The notes under the pieces: generated by a model
The model's input: the letters and a program-made list of their open reading frames with translations, nothing else
Told to the model about the DNA's origin: nothing
The model's database searches: none
Shown here: positions 6,688 to 15,043 of the stretch, piece by piece
Layout: the number at the start of each line of letters is the position of its first letter
Numbering within the stretch: the first letter of the stretch is position 1
NCBI GenBank assembly: GCA_030037905.1
Contig: JASHPX010000313.1
Location: 1-44,795, forward strand
DNA from: Gammaproteobacteria bacterium
GTDB lineage: Bacteria > Pseudomonadota > Gammaproteobacteria > Steroidobacterales > Steroidobacteraceae
Length of the DNA: 44,795 nt
Direction: 5' to 3'
Translations under genes and position numbers: made by a program

Positions 6688-7551
6688 TCAGTGCGACATC
6701 ATGATGGGCAGCCGCAAGCCTGCCAGCAGGTCGCGTGTGACGCTTCCGAGGATGATCTCGCGCAGCCAGGTATGACCATGGGCTCCCGCGACGATCATGT
6801 CGGCCCCGGCGGCGAGCGCCTGCTCCTGCAGCCGTTGCGCGATCTCGGCAGCCGGCACATTGGCGAGCTCGACCAGGTGCCCCGAGACGCCGTGGCGCCG
6901 GAGATGCTCGAGCAGGCGCGGCAGTGGCAGCGCGCCATGCTGTGGGAGGACATCTGCCGGGTTGATCGCAATCACGGTCGTCTTCTCGCTGCGCTCGAGC
7001 AGCGGCAGCGCGTCGCTCAGGGCCCGAGCGGCCGCGCGACTCGAGTTCCATGCGACCGCCACGTGGCCTCCGAGCGCGCTGAACTTTCCGCTCCTGGGCA
7101 CCAGCAGCACCGGCCGCCCGGCGGTGAATAGCATCTCCTCGGAGAAGCGATAGCCGGCCGAGGTGCTCCCGGCGGGCAGATCCACATCCAGAATGCAAAG
7201 ATCCGCATAGCGGGCGTGCTGCGGGACCGCGATCCCGGGCTCCTCGTCCAGGGTGCGCCATTCGACCTGCAGTCCGTAGCGCGCCGCGAGCTTTTCGAGC
7301 TGCGCCCGGCAGTGCACGGCCGCGTCGTCGATCGAGTCCACCACCGCGCTTTCGAGCGCCTGCATCTCGGCGAGCGGACGGCCGGCGAGCTCGGCAGTCT
7401 TGTGATGCGTGAGCTGCGAGGGGCTCCACTCCCGCAGATAGAGTGCAGTGATGCAGCTGCCGCTGCGGCGCGCGAGATCGACCGCCAGATGCAGGCACAC
7501 GCGCGAGCGCTCTCTTCGATCCACGCAGACGAGCAGGTCTCTCAGGGCCAC
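6688..7551 (-). CDS. Tandem-domain universal stress protein (UspA family)
   Basis: 287 residues from GTG at 7551 (MALRDLLVCVDRRERS). Two Usp domains: the first about 1-150 (core strands LLVCVD and LCILDVDLP, ending RPVLLVP), the second about 160-287 with VAVAWNSSRAAARAL and the nucleotide-loop-like stretch ADMIVAGAHGHTWLREIILGSVTRDLL, close to the G-2x-G-9x-G-S/T ATP-binding motif. Domain 1 lacks a clear version of that motif. The gene follows the outer-membrane factor by 15 bp and is the last gene of the RND efflux operon. A related 3' fragment lies at 3182-3241, so the gene has been duplicated or moved locally. Confidence 0.9.
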   Translation of the reverse strand: MALRDLLVCVDRRERSRVCLHLAVDLARRSGSCITALYLREWSPSQLTHHKTAELAGRPLAEMQALESAVVDSIDDAAVHCRAQLEKLAARYGLQVEWRTLDEEPGIAVPQHARYADLCILDVDLPAGSTSAGYRFSEEMLFTAGRPVLLVPRSGKFSALGGHVAVAWNSSRAAARALSDALPLLERSEKTTVIAINPADVLPQHGALPLPRLLEHLRRHGVSGHLVELANVPAAEIAQRLQEQALAAGADMIVAGAHGHTWLREIILGSVTRDLLAGLRLPIMMSH

Positions 7552-7566
7552 CGATTACCTCTGCCC

Positions 7567-9129
7567 TCAGGGATCCTCGAGCGGATCGCTGCGCGCGAGC
7601 GTATCCTTGAAAATGGCCAGGATCGCCGGCAACGGCCGCGCGATCGGCGGAACCTTCTGAAATCCCTGCCAGCCGCCGCCGAGATCGCGATACAGCTCGA
7701 TGACCTGATCATCGACGCTGGCCTCGGTTTGAATGTACTGCTCCTCGATCGAGTACTCGGCGTTCTCGGCATCCACCACGTTCAGATAATCCGTGAGGCC
7801 GCGGTTGTAGCGCTCGTTGGCGACGGTGACGGCCTGCTGGCTGGCGACCAGCGCATCGTTCAGGCTCGCGATGCTGCTTTCCGCGGCCATGAACTGCGCA
7901 GCATCCGAATCGACCTCGCGCACGGCCGTCTGCAGCGTTGCCTTGTAGTTCTCGAGCGCCGCCCGGGTGCGCACGTTGGCGATCTGCACGCGCGCATCCA
8001 GCTGACCGAAATCGAGCAGTGGCCAGATGACGCCCGGGCCTGCCGACCAGATATGTTGGCCGACGGTCGATGTCCCGACGACTCCCTGCTGGAATCCGAG
8101 GCCGCCGGTCGCGATGACCTGCGGGAACAGGTCGGCCGTCGCGATACCGATGCCGGCATTCTCGCTGGCGATCTCGCGCTCGGCCTCCTGCACGTCGGGC
8201 CGCCGGCGCAGCAGATCGAGCGGCAGCCCCGTCGAGACGCTTCCGGGCACGATTGGAATCATGCCCGGCTTGGACAGCTCCGCAACCAGATCTTCGGGGT
8301 ACTGGCCGAGGAGCGTCGCAATCGCGTACTCCCCCGAGCTGACCTCGGCATCGACGATCGGGACCTGCGCATCGATGCTGCCCAGTTCGCGCTTGGCGAG
8401 CGCCACGTCGAGCTCGTTGGTGATTCCCCGCTGGTAGCGCTGCGTGACGATGGTCACGTCCTGGCCGAGGGCGGCCGACGCCGTCTGCAGCACCGCGGCG
8501 CGCAGCTGCAGGCCGCGCAGGTCCACGTACGCCTGAGCCACATCGGCGATCACCGAGACCAGCACCGCGTTGCGCGCGTCGGATGCGGCCTCGGTGTTGT
8601 AGCGGGCCTGCTCGATCTCGCGACGGAATTTGCCGAACAGGTCGATCTCCCAAACCGCATCGAACCCACCGATCGTGGTGATTTGGTTGATCCCGTGCGT
8701 CGTGTCCGCGGACCTGAGCGGCTCCCCTGCACGTCCCTTGGTCAGATCACTGCCGGTACCGGTTCCGTAGCCGCCGCTCGCGTCCACCACCGGAGCCACA
8801 TTGCCGGTGAGGCCCGCTTCGTAGAGCCGCGCGGCCTGCAATCGGTCGAGCGCCAGGAGCGCATTCGGATTGTTGCTCACGGCCCGCTCGATCAGTGAGT
8901 CGAGCTCCGGATCGCGCAGCGATTGCCACCAGCTGGCAAGCGTAGCTGGCGAGGTGGCCGATGCGGTCACGTGCGCGGCCGTTGCCGGCGTGAGCGCAGC
9001 GTAATGATCCGGTACCCGCACGGCGGGCGTGCGGTAGTTGGGACCCACGGCGCAGCTCGCGAGTGCCGCGGCCGCCAGCAGCATCGGGACGGCGCACACG
9101 CTTGCGCGCGAGCGCGCGGTAGCTTGCAC
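7567..9129 (-). CDS. NodT-type outer-membrane efflux lipoprotein
   Basis: TolC-like outer-membrane channel of the RND pump. From GTG at 9129 the N terminus is a lipoprotein signal (basic residues, then PMLLAAAALASC). The lipobox cysteine is followed by AVGPNYRTPAV, as is standard for NodT-family factors. Two duplicated halves of coiled-coil hairpins and strands follow, with the expected blocks SWWQSLRDPELDSLIERA, LPLDLLRRRPDVQEAEREI, LFPQV and ERYNRGLTDYLNVVDAE. A longer in-frame start (TTG at 9195) would add 22 residues and put the lipobox unusually far in, so the shorter one is preferred. It sits between the membrane-fusion gene and UspA in the same operon. Confidence 0.88.
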   Translation of the reverse strand: MQATARSRASVCAVPMLLAAAALASCAVGPNYRTPAVRVPDHYAALTPATAAHVTASATSPATLASWWQSLRDPELDSLIERAVSNNPNALLALDRLQAARLYEAGLTGNVAPVVDASGGYGTGTGSDLTKGRAGEPLRSADTTHGINQITTIGGFDAVWEIDLFGKFRREIEQARYNTEAASDARNAVLVSVIADVAQAYVDLRGLQLRAAVLQTASAALGQDVTIVTQRYQRGITNELDVALAKRELGSIDAQVPIVDAEVSSGEYAIATLLGQYPEDLVAELSKPGMIPIVPGSVSTGLPLDLLRRRPDVQEAEREIASENAGIGIATADLFPQVIATGGLGFQQGVVGTSTVGQHIWSAGPGVIWPLLDFGQLDARVQIANVRTRAALENYKATLQTAVREVDSDAAQFMAAESSIASLNDALVASQQAVTVANERYNRGLTDYLNVVDAENAEYSIEEQYIQTEASVDDQVIELYRDLGGGWQGFQKVPPIARPLPAILAIFKDTLARSDPLEDP

Positions 9130-9206
9130 CCCGGCGCAGCCCCGTGACCGGTGGTGCCTGCACGATCGCGCCGCGTCTAGTCTGGAGCTGCTCAAGCGCC
9201 GCGACC

Positions 9207-10583
9207 TCAGTGAGCGGCGTGGCCGGCCGAGGCGCCCTGGCTGCCCGAGGCGTTCTGCTGATGCACGGCGGGGGGATCGTTACTCGTCCGGCCGCTCTTT
9301 GCGCCCGCGGCGCTCGCCAAATCCTCCGCACTGACGGCCTGGGGATTGACGACCTGTACCACCTCTCCATCGACGAGCGAATCCGGCGGGCTGTCGATAA
9401 CCTCATCGGAAGGAGACAGTCCGGTGAGGACCTCGACGTCGTCGCCGAAATTGCGCCCGAGCGTGACCGCCTTGAGCTCGGCGCGACCGTGCGGACCGAG
9501 CACGGCCACCTGCAGGCCGGCTTGCTGGAACACCAGCGCGGTGGCCGGAATCATCAGCACGTTCGGGTTGGGCGGCAGGTTGAAATGCACTTCCGCATAG
9601 GTGCCCGGCTGCAGCACCCCATCGGGGTTGCTGGCGTGCAATTCGACCAGCAGCGTACGTGCGGTCGTGTTGATCGCCTGTGTGGTGGTAGCCACGCTCG
9701 CCTGGAACTGCCTGCCGGGAAACTGCGGCAAGTCCAACTCGGCGCTCATGCCGGGGGCAATTTGTCCGGACATCGCCTGGGGCACCTGCACGTACACGCG
9801 CATCTCGTGAATATCGGCGACGCGGAACAGCTGCGGGGCGCTGCCACCACCGGCACCGCTGCCGGCATTGATGAGGTCGCCGACGTCGGTATTGCGTGCG
9901 GTCACGACGCCACTGAAGGGAGCGACGATGTTCTTGAATTGCTCGAGCGCCTGCAATCGAGCGACAACGCCCTGGTCCGACTGCACATCGGCGAGACCAG
10001 CGTCGTAGCGCGCCATCGCGCTCTGGTAGTCGGCCTGCTTCTGCGCCGTCTCCTGCTGCGAAACCGAGCCCACCGGCGAGTCACGCCAGCGGATATAGGT
10101 CGTCTTCGCGAAGTCCATCTGCGCCTTGTAAACGTTCGCCCGCGCGCGAGCGGCGTTGAGGTTGGCCTTGGCGGCCTCGAACTGCGCGTCGAGGTCGGGG
10201 GTGTCGATCGTTGCGAGCACCTGACCCTGCTTGACGTGCGCGCCGTAGTCGGAGTACCACTGCTTGAGGTAGCCCGCGACCCGCGCATAGATCGGCGCCT
10301 CGTGCCAGGCCGCGATATTGCCCGGAAGGACCAATTGCGTCGCCTGCTCGCCCCTCTGCGGGAGCACGACCGAGACGCTGGGAATCGCCTGTGCCGCGGT
10401 CCACTGCGCCACCTCGCGCGCCTTGACCTCCCGGTCGACGATGCCGGCAGCGGCGATCAACAGCGCGATCGCCGCGGTTAGCATGCCTACGCGCCGGAGC
10501 CTGCCCGGCGGGATGCTCGCGGCGGACGGCGGCGTGTGCTCGCCGGGCGACGAGGGCTGCCCATGGTCACTCGTCTCGGTCAA
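9207..10583 (-). CDS. RND efflux membrane-fusion (periplasmic adaptor) protein
   Basis: 458 residues from a TTG preceded by GGAGAG at good spacing. There is no earlier ATG or GTG in frame. A single N-terminal membrane anchor (about 32-50) follows a Pro-rich tail. Next come the lipoyl half (IYARVAGYLKQWYSDYGAHVKQGQVLATID), an alpha-hairpin rich in Ala/Gln (about 135-210), the second lipoyl half (IVAPFSGVVTARNTDVGDLI) and beta-barrel/MP domains (MRVYVQVPQAMSGQIAPGM; NVLMIPATALVF). The C terminus is an extended Ser/Ala/His-rich tail. It links the permease to the NodT channel and lies 42 bp after the permease gene. Confidence 0.92.
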   Translation of the reverse strand: MTETSDHGQPSSPGEHTPPSAASIPPGRLRRVGMLTAAIALLIAAAGIVDREVKAREVAQWTAAQAIPSVSVVLPQRGEQATQLVLPGNIAAWHEAPIYARVAGYLKQWYSDYGAHVKQGQVLATIDTPDLDAQFEAAKANLNAARARANVYKAQMDFAKTTYIRWRDSPVGSVSQQETAQKQADYQSAMARYDAGLADVQSDQGVVARLQALEQFKNIVAPFSGVVTARNTDVGDLINAGSGAGGGSAPQLFRVADIHEMRVYVQVPQAMSGQIAPGMSAELDLPQFPGRQFQASVATTTQAINTTARTLLVELHASNPDGVLQPGTYAEVHFNLPPNPNVLMIPATALVFQQAGLQVAVLGPHGRAELKAVTLGRNFGDDVEVLTGLSPSDEVIDSPPDSLVDGEVVQVVNPQAVSAEDLASAAGAKSGRTSNDPPAVHQQNASGSQGASAGHAAH

Positions 10584-10625
10584 CGTGACTCTCCTTCAGG
10601 CTCAGGCAACGGCTCGGGCAACGGC

Positions 10626-13600
10626 TCAAGCTGCGGGCTCGGGCGCTGCCGGGTCCGCGGCCGCCTGCTCCGGCTTCACATCCTTGCGGTGCAGGACGCT
10701 GAACACCACCGGAACGAAGAACAGCGTCGCGACGGTCGCCACCGCCAGGCCTCCGATCACCGCACGCCCGAGCGGCGCATCCTGCTCGCTGCCCTCCCCG
10801 AGCGCCAGAGCCATCGGCACCATGCCCACGATCATCGCCAGTGCCGTCATCAGCACCGGGCGCAGGCGGGTGACGCCGGATTCGAGCGCGGCGGCAGCGG
10901 CGTCCAGACCGCGCGCGAGTCCCTCGCGCGCGAAGCTCACGACCAGAATGCTGTTGGCGGTCGCAATGCCCATACACATGATGGCGCCCGTCAGGGCCGG
11001 CACCGACAGCGGCGTGCCCGTCATGAACAGCATCCACACGATGCCCGCGAGCGCGCCCGGCAGTGCGCAGATGATGATAAAGGGGTCCGTCCAGGACTGA
11101 AAGTTCACCACGATCACGAGGTAGATCAGCAGCACCGCGCTGGCCAGTCCTAGGTACAGTTGGCTGAAAGCGCTCTGCATCGTCGCCACCTGACCGCTCA
11201 GCTGCACGTACGAGCCTTTGGGAACCTGCCGCTGCGTCTGATGCATGATGCGCCGGATCGAGCCGGCGACCGCGCCCAGATCACGACCCTGTGTCGAGGC
11301 ATAGATATCCACGACCGGCTGCACATCGTAGTGCGAGATCAGCGCCGCACTCGGGCCGACGTTGATGCTGGCGATACCGCCCAGGTATGCGGGACTACGC
11401 ATGCCATCGGCGGTCAGCGGCAACTGCGCGAGGTCCGAGACGCTATCGATGCCGTATTGCGGCATCTGCGTCACCACCCGATAGCGTACACCGGTCTGCG
11501 TATTGAGCCAGAAGTTCGGGCTCACCTGCCCGCTGCCGGACAGCGACACCAGCAGACTGCTCGTCACGTTGCGCTCGGTGAGCCCCTGCTCCTCCGCGAG
11601 CGTGCGATCCACATTGACACTGATCTCCGGGTAATCGAACACTTGCTGGATGCGCGCATCCGCGATGCCGGGCACCTCGCGAATCCGTCGCAACAGGTTG
11701 CTCGCGTAGAGGTAATCAGCCTGCTGGTCCTTGCCGATCACCTGCAGATCGATCGGCGCCGGCTGGCCGAAGTTGAGAATCTGCGAGACGATGTCGGCCG
11801 GCAGGAACGAGAAGGTCGTGCCGGGAAATTCGCGCGGCAGCTCGGTGCGCAGCTGCTTGACGTAGTCGGCGGTCGGCCCGTGATCGGCGGTCAGCTCGAT
11901 CAGCGCATCCCCGTCCTCCGGACCCACCGTTCCGGTGTTCTGGTAGGCCATGTTGATGCCGCTGAAAGGCAAGCCGATGTTATCGGTGACGCTGCTGATC
12001 TGCCTGGGAGGAATGATCCGGCGCACGGTCTGCTCGACCTGATCGAACAGTCGCGCGGTCTCTTCGATGCGCGTGCCCGGCTGGGCGCGCACGTGCATCA
12101 GGATCTCACCGGAATCGACCGCGGGAAAGAAATTGCGGCCGAGGAACGGCATGAGGCCGAACGACAGCAGCACGCACACCAGGAAACCCACGATGAACGC
12201 GCGCGGATTCGCCAGAGCGAGCGCGAGCAGCGAGCGGTAGAGCTCCCGGAAGCGCAGGAAGCGCGCCTCGAAGCCGATCTGGAAACGCTTGAACGGGTTG
12301 GAGCGCCGGCCCTGAGGCTGCGTCCCGGCGCCGTGCGCGGCTCCCGCATGGCGGCGCAGCAGATAGTTCGCCATGGTCGGCACCAGCGTGCGCGACAGGA
12401 TGAACGAGCCCGTGAGCGCGAATACCACGGCCATCGCCATTGGCCTGAACAGATAACCGGCGACGCCGCCGAGCTGGAACATCGGGACGAACACGATGCT
12501 CAGACACAGCAGCGTCACGAACGCGGGCACCACGATCTGCTGCGCTCCATCCAGGATCGCAGGCTGGATGGGCTTGCCCATCTCCAGGTGGTAGTTGATG
12601 TTCTCGATCGTCACCGTGCCGTCGTCGACCAGGATGCCCACTGCCAGCGCGAGTCCCCCGAGCGTCATGACGTTCCACGACTGGCCCAGCCACGAGAGCG
12701 CGGTCAGCGCGAACAGGATCGCGAGCGGAATCTCGATGAGGATGATGACGGTTGAGCGCCAGCTGCCGAGAAACAGCAGGATGAGCAGGCCGACGAGCAG
12801 CGCGGCGATCACCGCCTCGCGGATGACACCGGACACCGCCGCCTTCACGAACACCGACTGGTCGTTCACGATCCGCAGGTGCAGGCTCGAGGACAACCCC
12901 GCTTCCACGCGCGGCAGCAGCTGCTTCACTCCGTTGATGATGTCGAGCGTGGAGGCGCTGCCGGCCTTCAGGATCGTCATGAGCACGGCGTGCGCGCCGT
13001 TCAGGCGCACGAGATTGGTCTGCGGCGGGCCGCCGTCGTGCACGTAAGCCACATCGCGCAGGTAGATCACGGTGCCGTTGACCTGCTTCACCGGCAGATC
13101 GTTGAGGCGGTCCCGCAGGACCGGGCTCGAGTTGATACCGACGTTCCAATCGAACCGTCCGATCTTCATGTCGCCGGCGGTGGGATTCAGGTTCTGCGCG
13201 TCTATCGCACCGACCACGTCCTGCGCCGACACGCCGTGAGCCTGCATGGCCTGCTCGTTGAGATCGACCTCTACCGCCCGGTCCACTCCGCCATAGGGCG
13301 AGGGCAATGCGGCACCGTTGACGGTAGCCAGCTCCGGGCGGATGAAGTTCTGCCCGTCATCGAACAGCTGCGCCGGGGTCAAGCCCTTGCCGGAGAGCGC
13401 CAGCTGCATGATCGGCACGCTCGAGGCATCGTAGGCAAGCACGTAGGGTGGCGTGATGCCCTGCGGCAGGTACTTGAGCACCGTTTGCGAGACGGCGGTG
13501 ATCTGCGCGACCGCGTTGGCGATGTCCACACCCGGCTGGAAAAAGATCTTGACGATGCCGTAGCCGTTGATCGACTGCGACTCGATGTGCTGGATGTCGT

Positions 13601-13829
13601 TGACTTCCGAGGACAGCGTGCGCTCGTAGAAGTAGACGATGCGTCCCGACATGTCCTGGGGCAGCATCCCGGTGTACGTCCACACGACGCTGACGACGGG
13701 AATGTTGATGTTCGGGAAGATGTCGGTCGCCGTGACGAGCGCCGCACGCACGCCGAAGATCGCGATGAGCAGCGCCAGCACGACGAACGTATACGGGCGC
13801 CGCAGCGCAAGCTGGACGATGCGCCACAC
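10626..13829 (-). CDS. RND-family efflux permease
   Basis: 1067 residues from GTG (MWRIVQLALRRPYTFVVLAL). It has the full AcrB-type layout: 12 predicted helices, two large periplasmic loops and, in TM4, VGILVDDGTVTIEN. The latter has the paired aspartates of the proton relay, with G where most HAE members have A/I. Other family blocks include SVPIMQLALSG, GSWRSTVIILIEIPLAI and, in the second half, ALPGALAGIVWMLFMTGTPLSV. It is the first gene of the operon (permease, adaptor, NodT channel, UspA), whereas adaptor-first order is commoner. Drugs, detergents or other amphiphiles are likely substrates; nothing visible fixes which. A weak copy of the 11-bp repeat operator lies about 80-125 bp upstream. 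Confidence 0.93.
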   Translation of the reverse strand: MWRIVQLALRRPYTFVVLALLIAIFGVRAALVTATDIFPNINIPVVSVVWTYTGMLPQDMSGRIVYFYERTLSSEVNDIQHIESQSINGYGIVKIFFQPGVDIANAVAQITAVSQTVLKYLPQGITPPYVLAYDASSVPIMQLALSGKGLTPAQLFDDGQNFIRPELATVNGAALPSPYGGVDRAVEVDLNEQAMQAHGVSAQDVVGAIDAQNLNPTAGDMKIGRFDWNVGINSSPVLRDRLNDLPVKQVNGTVIYLRDVAYVHDGGPPQTNLVRLNGAHAVLMTILKAGSASTLDIINGVKQLLPRVEAGLSSSLHLRIVNDQSVFVKAAVSGVIREAVIAALLVGLLILLFLGSWRSTVIILIEIPLAILFALTALSWLGQSWNVMTLGGLALAVGILVDDGTVTIENINYHLEMGKPIQPAILDGAQQIVVPAFVTLLCLSIVFVPMFQLGGVAGYLFRPMAMAVVFALTGSFILSRTLVPTMANYLLRRHAGAAHGAGTQPQGRRSNPFKRFQIGFEARFLRFRELYRSLLALALANPRAFIVGFLVCVLLSFGLMPFLGRNFFPAVDSGEILMHVRAQPGTRIEETARLFDQVEQTVRRIIPPRQISSVTDNIGLPFSGINMAYQNTGTVGPEDGDALIELTADHGPTADYVKQLRTELPREFPGTTFSFLPADIVSQILNFGQPAPIDLQVIGKDQQADYLYASNLLRRIREVPGIADARIQQVFDYPEISVNVDRTLAEEQGLTERNVTSSLLVSLSGSGQVSPNFWLNTQTGVRYRVVTQMPQYGIDSVSDLAQLPLTADGMRSPAYLGGIASINVGPSAALISHYDVQPVVDIYASTQGRDLGAVAGSIRRIMHQTQRQVPKGSYVQLSGQVATMQSAFSQLYLGLASAVLLIYLVIVVNFQSWTDPFIIICALPGALAGIVWMLFMTGTPLSVPALTGAIMCMGIATANSILVVSFAREGLARGLDAAAAALESGVTRLRPVLMTALAMIVGMVPMALALGEGSEQDAPLGRAVIGGLAVATVATLFFVPVVFSVLHRKDVKPEQAAADPAAPEPAA

Positions 13830-13908
13830 GGCCTAACGTACTCCGCGGGCGAGCGCTGCGGCCGCTGCGGCCGCTCCGCCTGTCGCAGGGCTGCTTCTCA
13901 TGCGTCGG

Positions 13909-13952
13909 ATGCTAGTCACCCGAGTGTTAAACGGGAAAAAGCGCACCATTAA
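13909..13952 (-). promoter_or_regulatory. Candidate response-regulator site and -10 of the RND operon
   Basis: On the minus strand TTAAT (13952-13948) and TTAAC (13930-13926) are exactly 22 bp (2 x 11) apart. The middle repeat is degenerate (CTTTT). TAGCAT follows after 11 bp (13914-13909) as a plausible -10. This is a weaker copy of the four triple-repeat operators in this window, about 80 bp before the permease start. Confidence 0.35.
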
Positions 13953-14081
13953 AATCCTTTCAGAATCTGGCCGCTGTGTTCGCGGACAGCGCGCACGACG
14001 GGCAGAATTCGCGGCCGCGGCCCCTGCCTGTGACGCCGATCACGCTGATCGAGATTCGCCGTCCCCGGTCAGTCGTCCGGA

Positions 14082-14750
14082 TCAGCCCGCCAGGCCGCTG
14101 CGCAGCGCACCCTGCTGCGCAGCGCCCGCCTGATGGCTCGACCGGTGATCGCGGCCGATGCCCTCTTCGAACACGATTCGAAGGCGCCGATCGATGACCT
14201 CGCGTGCGCGATAGATGCGCGAGCGTACTGTGCCGATCGGGCAGTGCATGATGGCAGCGATAGTCTCGTAGCTTTGGCCCTCGAGCTCGCGCAGCAGCAC
14301 CGCCGTACGTTGCTGCTCAGGAAGCAAGTCGAGGGCCGAGGTCACGAAGCGACCGATCTCCTCGGTCAACAACACATTTTCCGGCGTGGCAGCGTCCTTC
14401 GAGTCGGTCACGCGCGGGCCGCCCGGCTGCGCCGTGGTCTCGCTGACGAACAGTGCGGTGTTGCGCGTACGCGCCATCATCATGTTCTTCGCCGAGTTGA
14501 TCGAGATGCGATAGAGCCACGTGTAGAAGGAGCACTCGCGGCGAAAACGCGGCATGCCGCGATAGGCCTTCAGGAATGTGTCCTGCACGGCATCTTCCGC
14601 ATCCGACGGATCGTGCGTGTAACGCTTCATGAGCTGCAGGACTCGTGCGTGGTACTTGCGCACCAGCTGATCGAAGGCGCCACGGTCCCCACGCTGCGCG
14701 CGGCGCACGAGTACCCGATCCTCCGCTTCGCGGAGAGCTTCCGTGGACAT
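14082..14750 (-). CDS. ECF sigma factor (RpoE-like)
   Basis: 222 residues from MSTEALREAEDRVLVRRAQ. This ATG (14750) is preferred over the ATG at 14771 because it has GGGAG at 6 nt and because the predicted -10 (14776-14771) would overlap the upstream start. Region 2 (about 20-90) contains FDQLVRKYHARVLQL, DAEDAVQDTFLKAYRGM and CSFYTWLYRISINSAKN. Region 4 (about 140-195) contains LDLLPEQQRTAVLLRELEGQSYETIA and CPIGTVRSRIYRARE. It belongs near RpoE/AlgU, but no anti-sigma gene follows, unlike the usual rseA/mucA arrangement. Its promoter carries the 11-bp repeat operator, so it is probably downstream of the response regulator at 936 in a cascade. Confidence 0.9.
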   Translation of the reverse strand: MSTEALREAEDRVLVRRAQRGDRGAFDQLVRKYHARVLQLMKRYTHDPSDAEDAVQDTFLKAYRGMPRFRRECSFYTWLYRISINSAKNMMMARTRNTALFVSETTAQPGGPRVTDSKDAATPENVLLTEEIGRFVTSALDLLPEQQRTAVLLRELEGQSYETIAAIMHCPIGTVRSRIYRAREVIDRRLRIVFEEGIGRDHRSSHQAGAAQQGALRSGLAG

Positions 14751-14770
14751 GACGGCTCCCATGAAGCGCA

Positions 14771-14813
14771 AGACTAGGCATCAGGCATTAGAGGACGCTG
14801 AAGGTTGTATTAA
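14771..14813 (-). promoter_or_regulatory. Triple 11-bp repeat operator and -10 of the ECF sigma gene
   Basis: Minus strand: TTAAT (14813), TTCAG (14802) and CTAAT (14791), each step exactly 11 bp. The hexamer TAGTCT (14776-14771) comes exactly 10 bp after the last repeat. This matches the operators at 863 and 15891, and its middle repeat TTCAG is identical to that at 14927. Confidence 0.6.
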
Positions 14814-14915
14814 ACCCGGGGAAACGCCTCAGGCGGCCCATTGGTTTGACACATTCACCGAAAGGCGTGTAGTCCGATGACGGCCGCAGCGAATTTGGAT
14901 CACCGGCAGCCGGGC

Positions 14916-14958
14916 TTAATGTTCTCTTCAGCGCGCTCTAATGTGGGCGCCGTAGCGT
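14916..14958 (+). promoter_or_regulatory. Triple 11-bp repeat operator and -10 of the Gly-rich gene
   Basis: TTAAT (14916), TTCAG (14927) and CTAAT (14938) at 11-bp steps, then TAGCGT (14953-14958) exactly 10 bp further on. It shares the intergenic region with the divergent operator of the sigma gene about 100 bp away, so one regulator could switch both directions. The transcript would have an untranslated leader of about 80 nt. Confidence 0.55.
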
Positions 14959-15043
14959 GTCAGCGGTGCCATCGCGATACGGCGCGACAGGCTACATAAT
15001 GGAGCTTGCGCACTGACGCGCTCCACCGCGTGCAGGTGACGAT

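Noticed and set aside
7216-8898. A 560-codon plus-strand ORF opposite the efflux channel gene
   Set aside because: It lies entirely over the UspA and NodT genes on the other strand and its Arg/His/Asp-rich composition is typical of an antisense frame in GC-rich DNA.
11160-12755. A 531-codon plus-strand ORF inside the RND permease
   Set aside because: Antisense shadow, full of H, R, D and Q, without any domain.
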